A stretch of DNA of 64,000 nucleotides from Deltaproteobacteria bacterium (GTDB taxonomy: Bacteria > Desulfobacterota > Desulfomonilia > UBA1062), in assembly GCA_029552245.1 (NCBI GenBank), contig JAKPDW010000021.1, positions 62,001 to 126,000 on the forward strand. The letters are read 5' to 3'. Numbering within the stretch: the stretch's first letter is position 1; every line of letters starts with the position of its first letter. Under the pieces are notes generated by a model, which was not told the DNA's origin, did not search any database, and saw only the letters and a program-made list of their open reading frames with translations. Shown piece after piece: positions 47,689 through 56,226 of this stretch. Position numbers and translations under genes: made by a program.

Positions 47689-48381
47689 TTACTCGTCCCT
47701 CCCCCCGAGGAAACCGGCCCTGATGAGGAAATACAGAAGCTGCACGATTGCGGCGGCCGCGGCGGCGACATAGGTGAGCGCCGCTCCATTGAGCACCTTC
47801 CTCGCACCCTCCATCTCGGCCGCGGAGAGGATCCCCGATGCAGGCAGGGCCTCGAGCGCTCGGGACGAGGCGTTGAACTCCACGGGCAGGGTCACGACCT
47901 GGAACAGAACGGCCAGGCTGAAGAACACGATACCCGCCGCTATCAGCGACTTGGCCATCAACAAAAACCCTATGATGATGAGCGGCCACGCGAGGTTCGA
48001 CCCGAGGGTGGAGATGGGGACGAGGGCGCTCCTGAGTCTGAGCGCGGCATACCCACGGGCGTGCTGGATCGCGTGACCGGCCTCGTGGGCCGCCACCCCG
48101 ACGCTCGCCAGGGAGTCTCCCGAGTAGACCTGTTCTGAGAGCCTGAGGACCCTGGATCGCGGGTCGTAGTGGTCCGACAGGAAGCCGTGCGCCCGTTCTA
48201 TGGCGACCCCGCGTACACCGGCGGCATCCAGGATGATCCTCGCCGCCTGTGCGCCTGTTACGCCACGCGAGGTGGGCACCCGGGAAAAACGGGTGAACGA
48301 AGACTTCACCTTGACCTGTGCGTACAGGCTCAAGGCGAGTGTGGGTATGATCATGACGATGTAGAGGGGATCGAGAAACAT
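47689..48381 (-). CDS. Neutral zinc metallopeptidase, YugP family
   Basis: This is a 230-residue membrane metallopeptidase. An N-terminal membrane segment (about 4-22), a zinc-binding HEAGH (AAHEAGHAIQHARGYAALRLRS, about 97-118) and three C-terminal hydrophobic segments (about 128-150, 150-168 and 203-222) match the YugP/Zn-peptidase-2 family. Physiological substrates are unknown. GAGGAGAAG precedes the ATG. A promoter with TTGACA lies upstream at 48412-48440. Confidence 0.88.
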   Translation of the reverse strand: MFLDPLYIVMIIPTLALSLYAQVKVKSSFTRFSRVPTSRGVTGAQAARIILDAAGVRGVAIERAHGFLSDHYDPRSRVLRLSEQVYSGDSLASVGVAAHEAGHAIQHARGYAALRLRSALVPISTLGSNLAWPLIIIGFLLMAKSLIAAGIVFFSLAVLFQVVTLPVEFNASSRALEALPASGILSAAEMEGARKVLNGAALTYVAAAAAAIVQLLYFLIRAGFLGGRDE

Positions 48382-48411
48382 CGGGTCTTCTCCTCGAACG
48401 CTTTTTAAGTT

Positions 48412-48440
48412 CCTTTAGTATCGAGACCCCGGATTGTCAA
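48412..48440 (-). promoter_or_regulatory. Promoter of the YugP-like peptidase gene
   Basis: On the minus strand TTGACA (48435-48440) is followed after 17 bases by TAAAGG (48412-48417), about 30 bases before the ATG. The -35 box is perfect and the -10 box is moderate. Confidence 0.5.
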
Positions 48441-48616
48441 CGGATACCGGTCGTCTCACCCCCCGGCCCGAGGCGCGGCCGCCGGGCCTCCCGGCACTGA
48501 TGCCCGCTGCTCTTCACGCCCCGCAGGACGCGGATGCGCGGCTTCATACCCCATTGGAACTTTTATCGAGGCCTTGCCTGTGGTATCGTTTCGGGCATCT
48601 TGAAGGGGGAGGCCTT

Positions 48617-50908
48617 ATGAAGAGACACCTGCTGGCAATACTCGTCGTGGTCGTTGCGACGATGGTCGTGCCTGGATGCAGCAAGAGCCCCGAAGAGAAG
48701 AGAAACGCATACCTCGAAAGCGCAAGGTCCTACGAGAACGAAGGGAAACTGGCGGAAGCGGCCATCCAGTACCAGAACGCCCTCCAGATAGCCCCAGACG
48801 ACGCCGCCACCCTCGTGAGCCTGGGAGAGGTGCAGCTCAAGCTCAACCGTCCCCAGGAGGCATACGCGTCGTTTGCGAAGGCTGCTAAGACCGATCCCAA
48901 GAACGTCAAGTCCAGGGAATACATGGCGTCGATGCTCCTGTTGTCCAAGAGGTACGATCTGGCTCAGAAGGAGGCCGAGGCCATCATCGCCATAGACCCC
49001 AAGCACACGCTCGCACGAGAGATAAGGGCACAGGCGTTGTTCATGAGCGGCAACCGGGACGAGGGCGTCCGGACGATGGAAGAGCTCTTGAAGACCGAGA
49101 AACCGACCGAGGAGATGTACCTCAACACCATCCAGATGTACATGGCGGTCGGGAGGACGGACGACGCGCTCACGCTCGTGGACAGGGGGGCGGCGCTGTT
49201 CCCCTCCTCCACGAAGCTCAGGTTCATGGCGAGCGACATCCACTCGATGAGGAAGGACGCGGCCAAGGCCAGAAGATGGGCCGAGGAGGCCTACCGGGTA
49301 TCCAACGGGAGCGTTTCGGCGGGGGTGGCGCTCGCCATGTTCTATGCGAGAAACAACATGGACGAGCTCTACAAGAACCAGCTCAAGGAGCTCATGGCGA
49401 GGCACCCCAAGAACCCCGAGCCGTACCTGCTCGAGGCCACCGTGTACCACACGAAGGGCGACCTGGACGGCGCCCTCGCCTCGGCCCGCAAGGCACGGTC
49501 CATCGAGGACACCGCCCAGGTGAGGGTCCTCATCTCCCAGCTGCTCCTCGAGAAGAAGCAACCCGGCGAGGCGAAGGCGATCCTCAAGGAGTCGATCCAG
49601 AAGGACGGCCAGGACTTCATGGCCAGGATCATGCTCGCCCAGATCCTCCTGGATGAAAAGAACCCGACGGAGGCACTCGAGGTCCTCGATGAGCCGATCA
49701 AGAAGATCCCGACGAGCCCGGACCTCGCAGCGACGGCATCGCAGGCCTACCTGCTCAAAGGAGACGTCCAGAAGGCGCGCCAGCTCGTCGAGAAAGCCCT
49801 GGCAGCGTCACCACAGAACGTGGCCCTCACGAGGATGATGGCGAAGATCCTCTACGTGCAGGGGGATTCCAAGGCCGCGCTCGACCAGACCCGCACCCTC
49901 GTGGGAAAGCAGGTGAAGACACCCGACATCCTCTACATAGGCGCCTTGTCGGCCCTGCGCGAGGGCCGTCTCGATGAGGCGAAGTCCTACGTGGACGAGC
50001 TGGACAAGCATGCACCGGAGACCTGGCCGACCTTGCACGCGCATATCCTCTGGCACCTCCAGAGGAAGGAGGCGAAGGCGGCCTTCCCCTATGCCGAGCG
50101 GGCCGTGGAGAAGGAACCGGGCAACGAAGAGGCGCTCGCCCTGTACGCATCCCTGGCCCCGAAGACCATAGGCCTTGCAAAGACCGTGGAAAAGGTACGA
50201 TCCCTCTGCTCGAAAAAAGAGACGTCGACATGCCACATGGTGCTCGCCCTCCTGGTGGAGCAGGCGGGCAACAAGGACGAGGCCCTTGCCGAGATCAAGA
50301 AGGCGATCGCGCTCGACCCCGGCCGCACCTCCTCCTACCATGCGCTCGCACAGTACTATACCCGCAACAACATGACCCGGAAGGCCATCGACGAGTACGA
50401 GGCCATCCTCAACAAGAACCCCAACGACCTCGCGGCTGCGTCCATGATCGCCCTGCTCCAGCAGGACGCAGGCGATCTGGAGGCTGCGAAAAAGGCGTAC
50501 AGGTACGTGCTCGATCGCGACCCGAAGCATGGGTTCGCCGCCAACAACCTGGCGTGGATCCTGGCCCAGAAGGGCTCGAAAAAGGATCTCGACGAGGCGC
50601 TGAGGCTCGCCCAGATCGCGAAGGACAGGTACCCGGACGACCCGAGGGTGGCCGACACCCTCGGGTTCGTGTACCTCGGCAAGGGCATGGCCGAGGCGGC
50701 CCTCGGTCAGTTCCAGATGGCGCTGGACAAGATGCCGGAGGAGCCCACGCTCCTGTACCACAAGGCCCAGGCCCTTGCCGGGATGGGCCGGACGGCCGAT
50801 GCCGTGAGCTCGCTCAAGAAGGCCCTGTCGAGCGCGAAGCCCTTCCCGGAGAAGAGAGAGGCGCAGGAACTCCTGGCAAGACTCTCTCAAAAGGCAGGGA
50901 CCAAGTGA
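48617..50908 (+). CDS. PrsT-like TPR lipoprotein of the PEP-CTERM system
   Basis: This 763-residue lipoprotein has a signal peptide ending in the lipobox VPGC (Cys about 21) followed by at least fifteen TPR-like helix pairs, such as AAIQYQNALQIAPDDAATLV and AIDEYEAILNKNPNDLAAAS. Long TPR lipoproteins of this type (PrsT) accompany exosortase and EPS genes and probably act in EPS export or assembly in the periplasm. The assignment rests on architecture and neighbourhood (EpsB-type transferase 1.7 kb away, PEP-CTERM protein 4 kb away). The ATG at 48617 starts the signal peptide; the open frame upstream is non-coding. It converges on rsmE. Confidence 0.85.
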   Translation: MKRHLLAILVVVVATMVVPGCSKSPEEKRNAYLESARSYENEGKLAEAAIQYQNALQIAPDDAATLVSLGEVQLKLNRPQEAYASFAKAAKTDPKNVKSREYMASMLLLSKRYDLAQKEAEAIIAIDPKHTLAREIRAQALFMSGNRDEGVRTMEELLKTEKPTEEMYLNTIQMYMAVGRTDDALTLVDRGAALFPSSTKLRFMASDIHSMRKDAAKARRWAEEAYRVSNGSVSAGVALAMFYARNNMDELYKNQLKELMARHPKNPEPYLLEATVYHTKGDLDGALASARKARSIEDTAQVRVLISQLLLEKKQPGEAKAILKESIQKDGQDFMARIMLAQILLDEKNPTEALEVLDEPIKKIPTSPDLAATASQAYLLKGDVQKARQLVEKALAASPQNVALTRMMAKILYVQGDSKAALDQTRTLVGKQVKTPDILYIGALSALREGRLDEAKSYVDELDKHAPETWPTLHAHILWHLQRKEAKAAFPYAERAVEKEPGNEEALALYASLAPKTIGLAKTVEKVRSLCSKKETSTCHMVLALLVEQAGNKDEALAEIKKAIALDPGRTSSYHALAQYYTRNNMTRKAIDEYEAILNKNPNDLAAASMIALLQQDAGDLEAAKKAYRYVLDRDPKHGFAANNLAWILAQKGSKKDLDEALRLAQIAKDRYPDDPRVADTLGFVYLGKGMAEAALGQFQMALDKMPEEPTLLYHKAQALAGMGRTADAVSSLKKALSSAKPFPEKREAQELLARLSQKAGTK

Positions 50909-50962
50909 ACCCATCGAGCGGCCGGGGAGAACCCTGAGCTGCACAGGGGCCGGCGCACTGCA

Positions 50963-51670
50963 TCATCCTGATTGCACCTGCTGGCCGAGGATGGCCATCG
51001 CCGCGACAGCCGCCGTGACGGAGCGGAGCGTGGTGTCACCCATGCCCGCAGCCCTGAACCCCGCCCGCTTGAGCGTCTCCATCTCGTCGTCGGTCAGCCC
51101 TCCCTCGGGCCCGATCACGATACCCCCCTCACGGCCGAGGGCGGGGGCGAGAGGGTCATGGGCGCCCCCCACCGCCACGAACCTCCATTCCCAGTCCCTC
51201 GACACCTGTTCGGCAAAGTCTTTCAGCCCTTGCGGGTCGTGCAGGACCGGCACGCTCCTCCTGCCACACTGCTTCACCGCCTCGAGCGCGATTAAACGCC
51301 ACCGCTCTTTCCTGGCATGGGTCACGGACCTGACCTGGGACCTCTTGGAAACCAGGGGATGGACGTGCGAGACACCGAGCTCCACGACCGAGCGGAGCGC
51401 CCACTCCCACTCCCTGAGGTCGAACAGGCACAAGGCGAGGTGGATCACCTTGTGGGTTCGGTCGTGGAGGGTGACCTCTTCGATGAGCTCGAGGGTCGCC
51501 TCTGTGGGGCCGAGGCCTGTTATCCTCGCCAGGTACCCCTGTTCACCGACCCTCACGTCGAGCTCGTCGCCCACCCTCTTCCGGAGGGCCTTCCTCAGGT
51601 GGGCGACCGAGGGGGTGTCGTCGATGACGGCGCCGGGAAACCTGGTTATCCTGCAGAAGAACCTCGGCAT
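50963..51670 (-). CDS. rsmE: 16S rRNA (uracil1498-N3)-methyltransferase RsmE
   Basis: This is a 235-residue SPOUT methyltransferase that methylates U1498 of 16S rRNA. The N-terminal PUA-like domain (MPRFFCRI, then HLRKALRKRVGDELDV) precedes the knotted catalytic domain with IGPEGGLTDDEM and the C-terminal GDTTLRSVTAAVAA. The last motif normally reads LR-x-ETA; here the Glu is Val, a mild departure. The ATG at 51668-51670 is preferred over a TTG two codons upstream. It lies 35 bases after the GH57 gene on the same strand. Confidence 0.93.
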   Translation of the reverse strand: MPRFFCRITRFPGAVIDDTPSVAHLRKALRKRVGDELDVRVGEQGYLARITGLGPTEATLELIEEVTLHDRTHKVIHLALCLFDLREWEWALRSVVELGVSHVHPLVSKRSQVRSVTHARKERWRLIALEAVKQCGRRSVPVLHDPQGLKDFAEQVSRDWEWRFVAVGGAHDPLAPALGREGGIVIGPEGGLTDDEMETLKRAGFRAAGMGDTTLRSVTAAVAAMAILGQQVQSG

Positions 51671-51705
51671 GGACAATCAACCGTGCATCATCCGGTGCTA
51701 TCCCA

Positions 51706-53757
51706 TTAGAGGGAGCGGATGGTGAGGGACACATCCGGGACCTTGCCTGAACACTGCTGCATGAAGTAGATGCTGTGCCCCTGGAAGGTCTTCTCGAATC
51801 CCTCCTCGCTCTGCGAGACGCACTCGATGGGCACCACGCAGCACACCCAGTAATCGGGCGAGGAAACCACGACCTCCAAGCCCTTCACGGTGTCCCTCAG
51901 GGTCACCAGGCGGGACCTGTACACGCCCCTGTCGTCCTCCATCTCGCGGCCGTCCACCATGGGTCTCTCGCCGCTCAGGGTGAAGATGTTCCACTCGATG
52001 GCCAGCCACGAATCGTGGTCTTGCGGGTACACCTCGTGCGAGAGCGTGACGCAGCCGGCAGGGTCGTACCCGTAGGTCTTCCTGATCGAGAAGCCATCCC
52101 CTTCCATGCCGAAGGACACGACCAGGGACCCGTCTTTCTCGTCGATCCCGATGAGCTCGAAGGGGGCCTGGGCGCTCAAGGAGTTCTCTATCCGGTTCTC
52201 GTTGAGGATCTTCTCCACCGATGCGGGGGTCTTGAGGTAGTGGGTCACGAAGCAGTCTTTCCGGTAGGTATCGTAGACGAGGAGCTTGCGGATCTCGTCG
52301 CTCGCGGCCCTTCGCATGTCATGGATCGACAGGGGCTGCCCGGGGTCCACACGGGGAGCCTCGGGCATCTCCAGGACTTCCTTGTGGTAGATCTCGGGGG
52401 TGCGCATGAGCACGTTCGAGATGTTGTACGCCCTCGGCTTGTACTCCAGGGCGAACACGGAGGCGTTCGACCCCGGGGATATGAAACAGTTGAGGTTCCT
52501 TCCCCATACGAGGACCTCTTCCCTCCCATCCATGTCGTGGTCCGAGCGTTCCACCGACCACCGTGAAGAGGAGAATCTCTTCTCGTCGACGAGGGACTCC
52601 GCCGCAAGGAGGTTCTCGTACACCGCGTGCCTCAAGGCGCCCACGTAGATGCCGCCGAAGAGCCCGTGCCAGTAGGCGCAGTTGCACTGGCCCATGAAGA
52701 GCCTCCTTTTCGCCTCGGTTGGACCCACGTGGTGGTCTACGAGTTCGCTCACCCTGAGCATCTTCTTGTGCATGAGGTTGGAGGCCCGGTACTTGGACAG
52801 GAAGTTGTCCCACATCCCACCCCTAAGAAAGGCCCGTTTGCGTTCCCAGTCGTGCTGGGCCTTGGCCTGCTTCACGAGTTCCTCGTAGTACCTTCCCTGG
52901 GGTGCGAGGAGGCTCCACTCCATCATCTCCTGGTAGGTCGCCGTGGGCAGGTAGACGAGCCCCCTCGGCCTCGTCCTGGCGATCGCCTCCGACAGGGGGA
53001 CGAGCTCTATCTTGTCTTTCACCCCGAGCATCGCGTCGAAGAACCTCCTGAGCCAGCCCTGCTCCATCACCCACATGCGGGTTCCGGGCCACATGCCGAA
53101 CTTCTCGCCGTCGTCTCCGTAGGTGAGGACTTCCACTCCCCGCGAGCGGAGCCTGAGGAGATACTCGATCGTCTCGTGGGGCTCCTTGAACGGGATCAGG
53201 TACCGAAGGCGCATGTCGATGGGGAACACCTTGAGGGCATACCCCTCGCGCTCGGTCATGAAGTAGCCGTGTACATCCTCGGGGCACAGGCCTGCAGAGA
53301 GGAAGTGGCTGTCGTCGAGCAGCGTGTACTCCACGAGCGATCCCGCCCTGATCTTCTTCGGCAGGCTCGGGTCCCATATGCGCTCCGTGCACCACATGCC
53401 CGTGGGTCTCACGCCGAACCGGTCCACAAGGTAGCGCGAGGTGTACTCGATCTGCGAGACTGCGTCGCGTTCAGGGATCACCGAGAGGATGGGCTCGTAG
53501 AACCCCCCACCCATGAGTTCCACCTGAGACCTCGCCACGAGTTCCGAGAGGATCTCGAAGAACTCGGGGGAACTCTTCTCGAACCACTCGAAGAGCGGGC
53601 CGGTGTAGTGGAGGGTCATCCTGATGTCGGGGTATTCCCTGAGAATTCTCAAGAAGGGGATATAGCAGTCGTTCGTTCCCTGTTCGAAGACCGAGTCGTA
53701 GTTTCCCACGGGCTGGTGCGAGTGCACGCAGAAGGCCAGGAGAATCTTTGGTCGCAT
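51706..53757 (-). CDS. GH57 4-alpha-glucanotransferase/alpha-amylase family protein
   Basis: This is a 683-residue GH57 enzyme. The N-terminal barrel carries the family motifs HSHQP, GGGFYEP, the nucleophile Glu in WCTERIWDP and the acid/base Asp in TYGDDGEKFG. A C-terminal beta-sandwich (about 390-683, DUF1925/1926 type, with FALEYKPRAYNISNVLMR) follows, as in Thermococcus 4-alpha-glucanotransferase. It likely reshapes glycogen or maltodextrin chains in the cytoplasm, since no signal peptide is present, and may work with GlgA at 6 kb. GGAGGTGA lies seven bases before the ATG. Confidence 0.93.
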   Translation of the reverse strand: MRPKILLAFCVHSHQPVGNYDSVFEQGTNDCYIPFLRILREYPDIRMTLHYTGPLFEWFEKSSPEFFEILSELVARSQVELMGGGFYEPILSVIPERDAVSQIEYTSRYLVDRFGVRPTGMWCTERIWDPSLPKKIRAGSLVEYTLLDDSHFLSAGLCPEDVHGYFMTEREGYALKVFPIDMRLRYLIPFKEPHETIEYLLRLRSRGVEVLTYGDDGEKFGMWPGTRMWVMEQGWLRRFFDAMLGVKDKIELVPLSEAIARTRPRGLVYLPTATYQEMMEWSLLAPQGRYYEELVKQAKAQHDWERKRAFLRGGMWDNFLSKYRASNLMHKKMLRVSELVDHHVGPTEAKRRLFMGQCNCAYWHGLFGGIYVGALRHAVYENLLAAESLVDEKRFSSSRWSVERSDHDMDGREEVLVWGRNLNCFISPGSNASVFALEYKPRAYNISNVLMRTPEIYHKEVLEMPEAPRVDPGQPLSIHDMRRAASDEIRKLLVYDTYRKDCFVTHYLKTPASVEKILNENRIENSLSAQAPFELIGIDEKDGSLVVSFGMEGDGFSIRKTYGYDPAGCVTLSHEVYPQDHDSWLAIEWNIFTLSGERPMVDGREMEDDRGVYRSRLVTLRDTVKGLEVVVSSPDYWVCCVVPIECVSQSEEGFEKTFQGHSIYFMQQCSGKVPDVSLTIRSL

Positions 53758-54729
53758 ACGGGATCACCTCCACCCGGATCTCTATCTATCGGACACAGGC
53801 GGCTTCTCCTCGGCATGGGGCCTGTTCATGCAGCACGTGAAAGATCACAGGCGGAGCCTTTCCCTGGGTCTTGCCCCATCCCTCGACGTTTTTTCGATCC
53901 ATGCCGTCCGGTAAGGACATGGCCCCTGTGCACTCTCCTTATACGGAAACGGGCACCGGAGGGGAAGAGGAACTTGGCAGGGTTTTGCCGCCGTGGAAGC
54001 AAACCATACGGTCGAACACCCCCTTGGGTGAGGAAATCGGCCGGGTGCAGCCTTCTCGAGGGGGGTGACCGTGGGGCTCCATGGACATGCAAGAGAGAAA
54101 GGGGGAGCAGGCAGGCTTATCGGGCGGAAGGACACGGGGCGACAGTCTCAGGCCCTGCCTGGCAACACGCTCTCCCGCTTGCGGTCTTTCCCTCCCCATA
54201 AGGGAAGACCTGGCGATGCTGTTGAGGATGGTCGCCGACGAATCGTTCTTCCCATCCCCCTTTGGGAGGATCCAATCGGCGCACCCACGCACCATGCCTT
54301 CGTGAGGTCTTCCCATACCCGTAAGGAATGATCTGCCGGATCGTCGTGATGACACGGCGTACGACGGCGGCCTTCCCATCCCCGGAAGGGAGGATCACGC
54401 CGAGCGTCATGCCGGATCCACGGTCCTGGCAGAACCGAGATCACGGTGTTCATTGGGTCTCAGAGTCGTCGCTGCACGGGCTGTTCAGGCCTTTACCCCA
54501 AGCACGAGACGACCCGCCTGCTTCACCCCAGACAACGCCATGCTCGATACACACACCGTGACATCAAGACCACGAGTCTTGCCCGGGTCTCCCTCCCTGG
54601 AGGAGAGGGCCATTGGGCAAACAAATCTCCAATAGTGGTAGTATATTTCCATATTATAGCATTTAAGAGATGTGCCTTTGGTAATGCTCTGATTATCCGT
54701 CGTGTTTCCCTCTCCTCAAGGAAAATGGC
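53758..54729. other. 972-bp gap without a gene, with a four-copy repeat array
   Basis: No credible gene lies between the divergent GH57 and PEP-CTERM genes. The central part holds a four-unit repeat array (54185-54396) and more degenerate relatives near 54014-54043. From about 54620 the composition turns AT-rich, leading into the sigma-54 promoter. Confidence 0.5.
54185..54396. repeat. Four-copy degenerate repeat array, 61-63 bp period
   Basis: Four 26-bp units lie at 54185-54210, 54247-54272, 54308-54333 and 54371-54396 (steps of 62, 61 and 63 bp; spacers of 36, 35 and 37 bp). Each has the form TCTTCCCATCCCC, two variable bases, AAGGGAGGATC, so each unit can form a short hairpin. The first unit is a near-perfect palindrome (GTCTT with AAGAC). 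Spacers are unrelated. A degenerate unit is also recognisable near 54014-54043. Confidence 0.8.
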
Positions 54730-54746
54730 TTGGCATTGTCTTTGCT
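54730..54746 (+). promoter_or_regulatory. Sigma-54 (RpoN) promoter of the PEP-CTERM gene
   Basis: TTGGCATTGTCTTTGCT has the -24 GG (54732-54733) and -12 GC (54744-54745) separated by exactly ten bases and matches the TGGCAC-N5-TTGCW consensus closely. The start would fall near 54757, about 80 bases before the ATG. RpoN with the PrsK/PrsR pair controls PEP-CTERM genes in other bacteria, which fits. Confidence 0.75.
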
Positions 54747-54837
54747 TTTTCCTCCATGTGGATTATTATACGAGTAACGGTGTTTTCACGATAGATGACA
54801 GGGGAAGGCTCTCGGTCGAGAGGAAAGAGAGGTGAGG

Positions 54838-55254
54838 ATGAAAAAATATCTGGCTATCATAACGGCGATCCTCTTTGCGGCCCCATTCACGGCATACGCT
54901 CTTCCTCTCAGCGGGACGGACGTCGGCACGACGAGAGGGTGGACAAGCAACCAAAGCTCCGCCTTCTGGTTCTCCTGGGGCTTTTCCTCGGGTGGGCCGT
55001 ACATGCCCTTCCCGGCCGGGCCGAGCGAGGGGGACAACCACTGGAGACCTGAATACCCCTACCATCAACCTCACCACGACAGCGGCCCAACCCCGGGAAC
55101 ATACCCTCCGGTCGGCGGAGATACCGGGTATGATGGGGGGAACCCGGTCCAGGGAGAGGAGCCTGCACCGGCCCCGGTCCCTGAGCCCGCGTCCATGCTT
55201 CTTCTGGGGTCAGGGCTCATCGGCTTGGCGTCTGCAAGGAGGCTCTTCAGGTAG
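54838..55254 (+). CDS. PEP-CTERM sorting-domain protein
   Basis: This is a 138-residue exported protein. The N-terminal signal peptide (about 1-21, cleavage near AYA) is followed by an Asn/Ser/Gly/Pro-rich low-complexity mature part without recognised domains. It ends with VPEPASMLLLGSGLIGL, then a basic tail (ARRLFR): the PEP-CTERM tripartite signal recognised by exosortase. Such proteins are often floc or matrix components. The ATG at 54838 is preferred over a GTG two codons earlier, with GAGAGGTGAGG upstream. A sigma-54 promoter precedes it, and a GC-rich hairpin (CCCCGGG with CCCGGGG, 55265-55293) follows the stop. Confidence 0.92.
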   Translation: MKKYLAIITAILFAAPFTAYALPLSGTDVGTTRGWTSNQSSAFWFSWGFSSGGPYMPFPAGPSEGDNHWRPEYPYHQPHHDSGPTPGTYPPVGGDTGYDGGNPVQGEEPAPAPVPEPASMLLLGSGLIGLASARRLFR

Positions 55255-56083
55255 GCTTGACAAGCCCCGGGCGGGATGCCGTCCGACCCGGGGAAAGGCC
55301 TTGCACCCTGTTGCTGCAAGATCCGGCCTGCGCATGAACCTGGTCGGATTTGAGCGGCATATCAAGTCTGCGCCCTCGTGACGCGCCCTTTCCCGAGGAC
55401 CAGCCAGGGCCTCTTTCTTGTGGTTTTGCCGTCTAAGGGCATCCCTGCTCACGAATCCATCCTCGCGAAAACGACGCCGAGCTTGTCCGCCCCCACCGTG
55501 GCGCAGCGTCGCAGAACGCCTCGCCGAGCCCCCGCAGAGGACTCATCGTGCCGCCTTCGCGCATCCCGGCCATGACGGGAGCGCAAGCACCGAGGGTGTC
55601 GAGGTTGAGCCCCGCGCCGGAGCCCAAGGTGAACCTCTGAAGCCGTACTCTGTGCGTAAAAAGCACCGAGGGTGTCGAGGGTGAACCCAGCTGGCAGGGG
55701 AGATCCTCGAGGGCTTCACCGCTGAGGCCGCTGCGAGGCACCGTGGAGGTTGTCGGGGTGGCCAGGCGACCCGAAGGGCGCCTGCGCCTTGGCTTCGATC
55801 GATGGGCCTACCGCGGGAACGCTCGAGAGCCGGTCTCCCGCCCTTCACGAGGATGATCCCGGCGCTCGAGAGATACACGGCGCGACATACGGCGAAAGAG
55901 ACAGGCCAAGCCCTGCCGCTACCGGGAGGAGAGGTCTCGGATCCATGCACGCGCTTGTCATCGGCCTCAGGATGGGCGCAGCTCGAGCAGGGGTGGTGAC
56001 GACCGGGTGGTTCGTTGCAGACGGGTGTTTTGAACGGGGGTGCTCAACCGTGTTCGAGGCCTACGATACCTTTATTGGGGGGG
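55255..56083. other. 829-bp GC-rich gap without a gene
   Basis: No credible coding region was found. The gap contains a three-copy spaced repeat (55585-55763). Its first 40 bases hold a strong hairpin after the PEP-CTERM gene. Confidence 0.45.
55585..55763. repeat. Three-copy spaced repeat array, 75-76 bp period
   Basis: Copies at 55585-55612 and 55661-55688 match at 26 of 28 positions (AAGCACCGAGGGTGTCGAGG, then TGA and CCC). A third, weaker copy at 55736-55763 matches at 17 of 28. Spacers of 48 and 47 bp are unrelated. Confidence 0.72.
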
Positions 56084-56086
56084 TGG

Positions 56087-56160
56087 TAGCGGAGGAGGGA
56101 TTTGAACCCCCGACACTGCGGATATGAGCCGCATGCTCTGACCACCTGAGCTACTCCGCC
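56087..56160 (-). tRNA. tRNA-Met(CAT), elongator-like
   Basis: This is a complete cloverleaf on the minus strand. Acceptor arms are GGCGGAG and CTCCGCT (G-T at the end), discriminator A, with CCA encoded at 56084-56086. The anticodon loop is CTCATAT. G at position 1 and a normal closing pair argue for elongator Met; a CAT-anticodon tRNA-Ile cannot be fully excluded. Confidence 0.93.
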
Positions 56161-56226
56161 ACGGTCATGTCTTCTACCCAAGAGGCACCCCTTTGTCAAC
56201 GTTTTTGGGTGACTCGATCCCTTGCC

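Noticed and set aside
48434-48616. Upstream extension of the TPR lipoprotein
   Set aside because: It would bury the signal peptide and lipobox; composition is that of the non-coding gap.
54185-54396. Calling the array a CRISPR
   Set aside because: Repeats differ at many positions, there are only four units and no cas gene is present in the window.
54081-54410. Minus-strand frame with repeated GDGK/GYGK/GEGK-like motifs
   Set aside because: These are translations of the 61-63 bp DNA array; two of the three steps are not multiples of three, so the frame is not maintained as a repeat protein.
55750-56127. Plus-strand open frame ending in EEGFEPPTLRI
   Set aside because: That ending is the familiar false translation of the antisense strand of a tRNA gene, here tRNA-Met.
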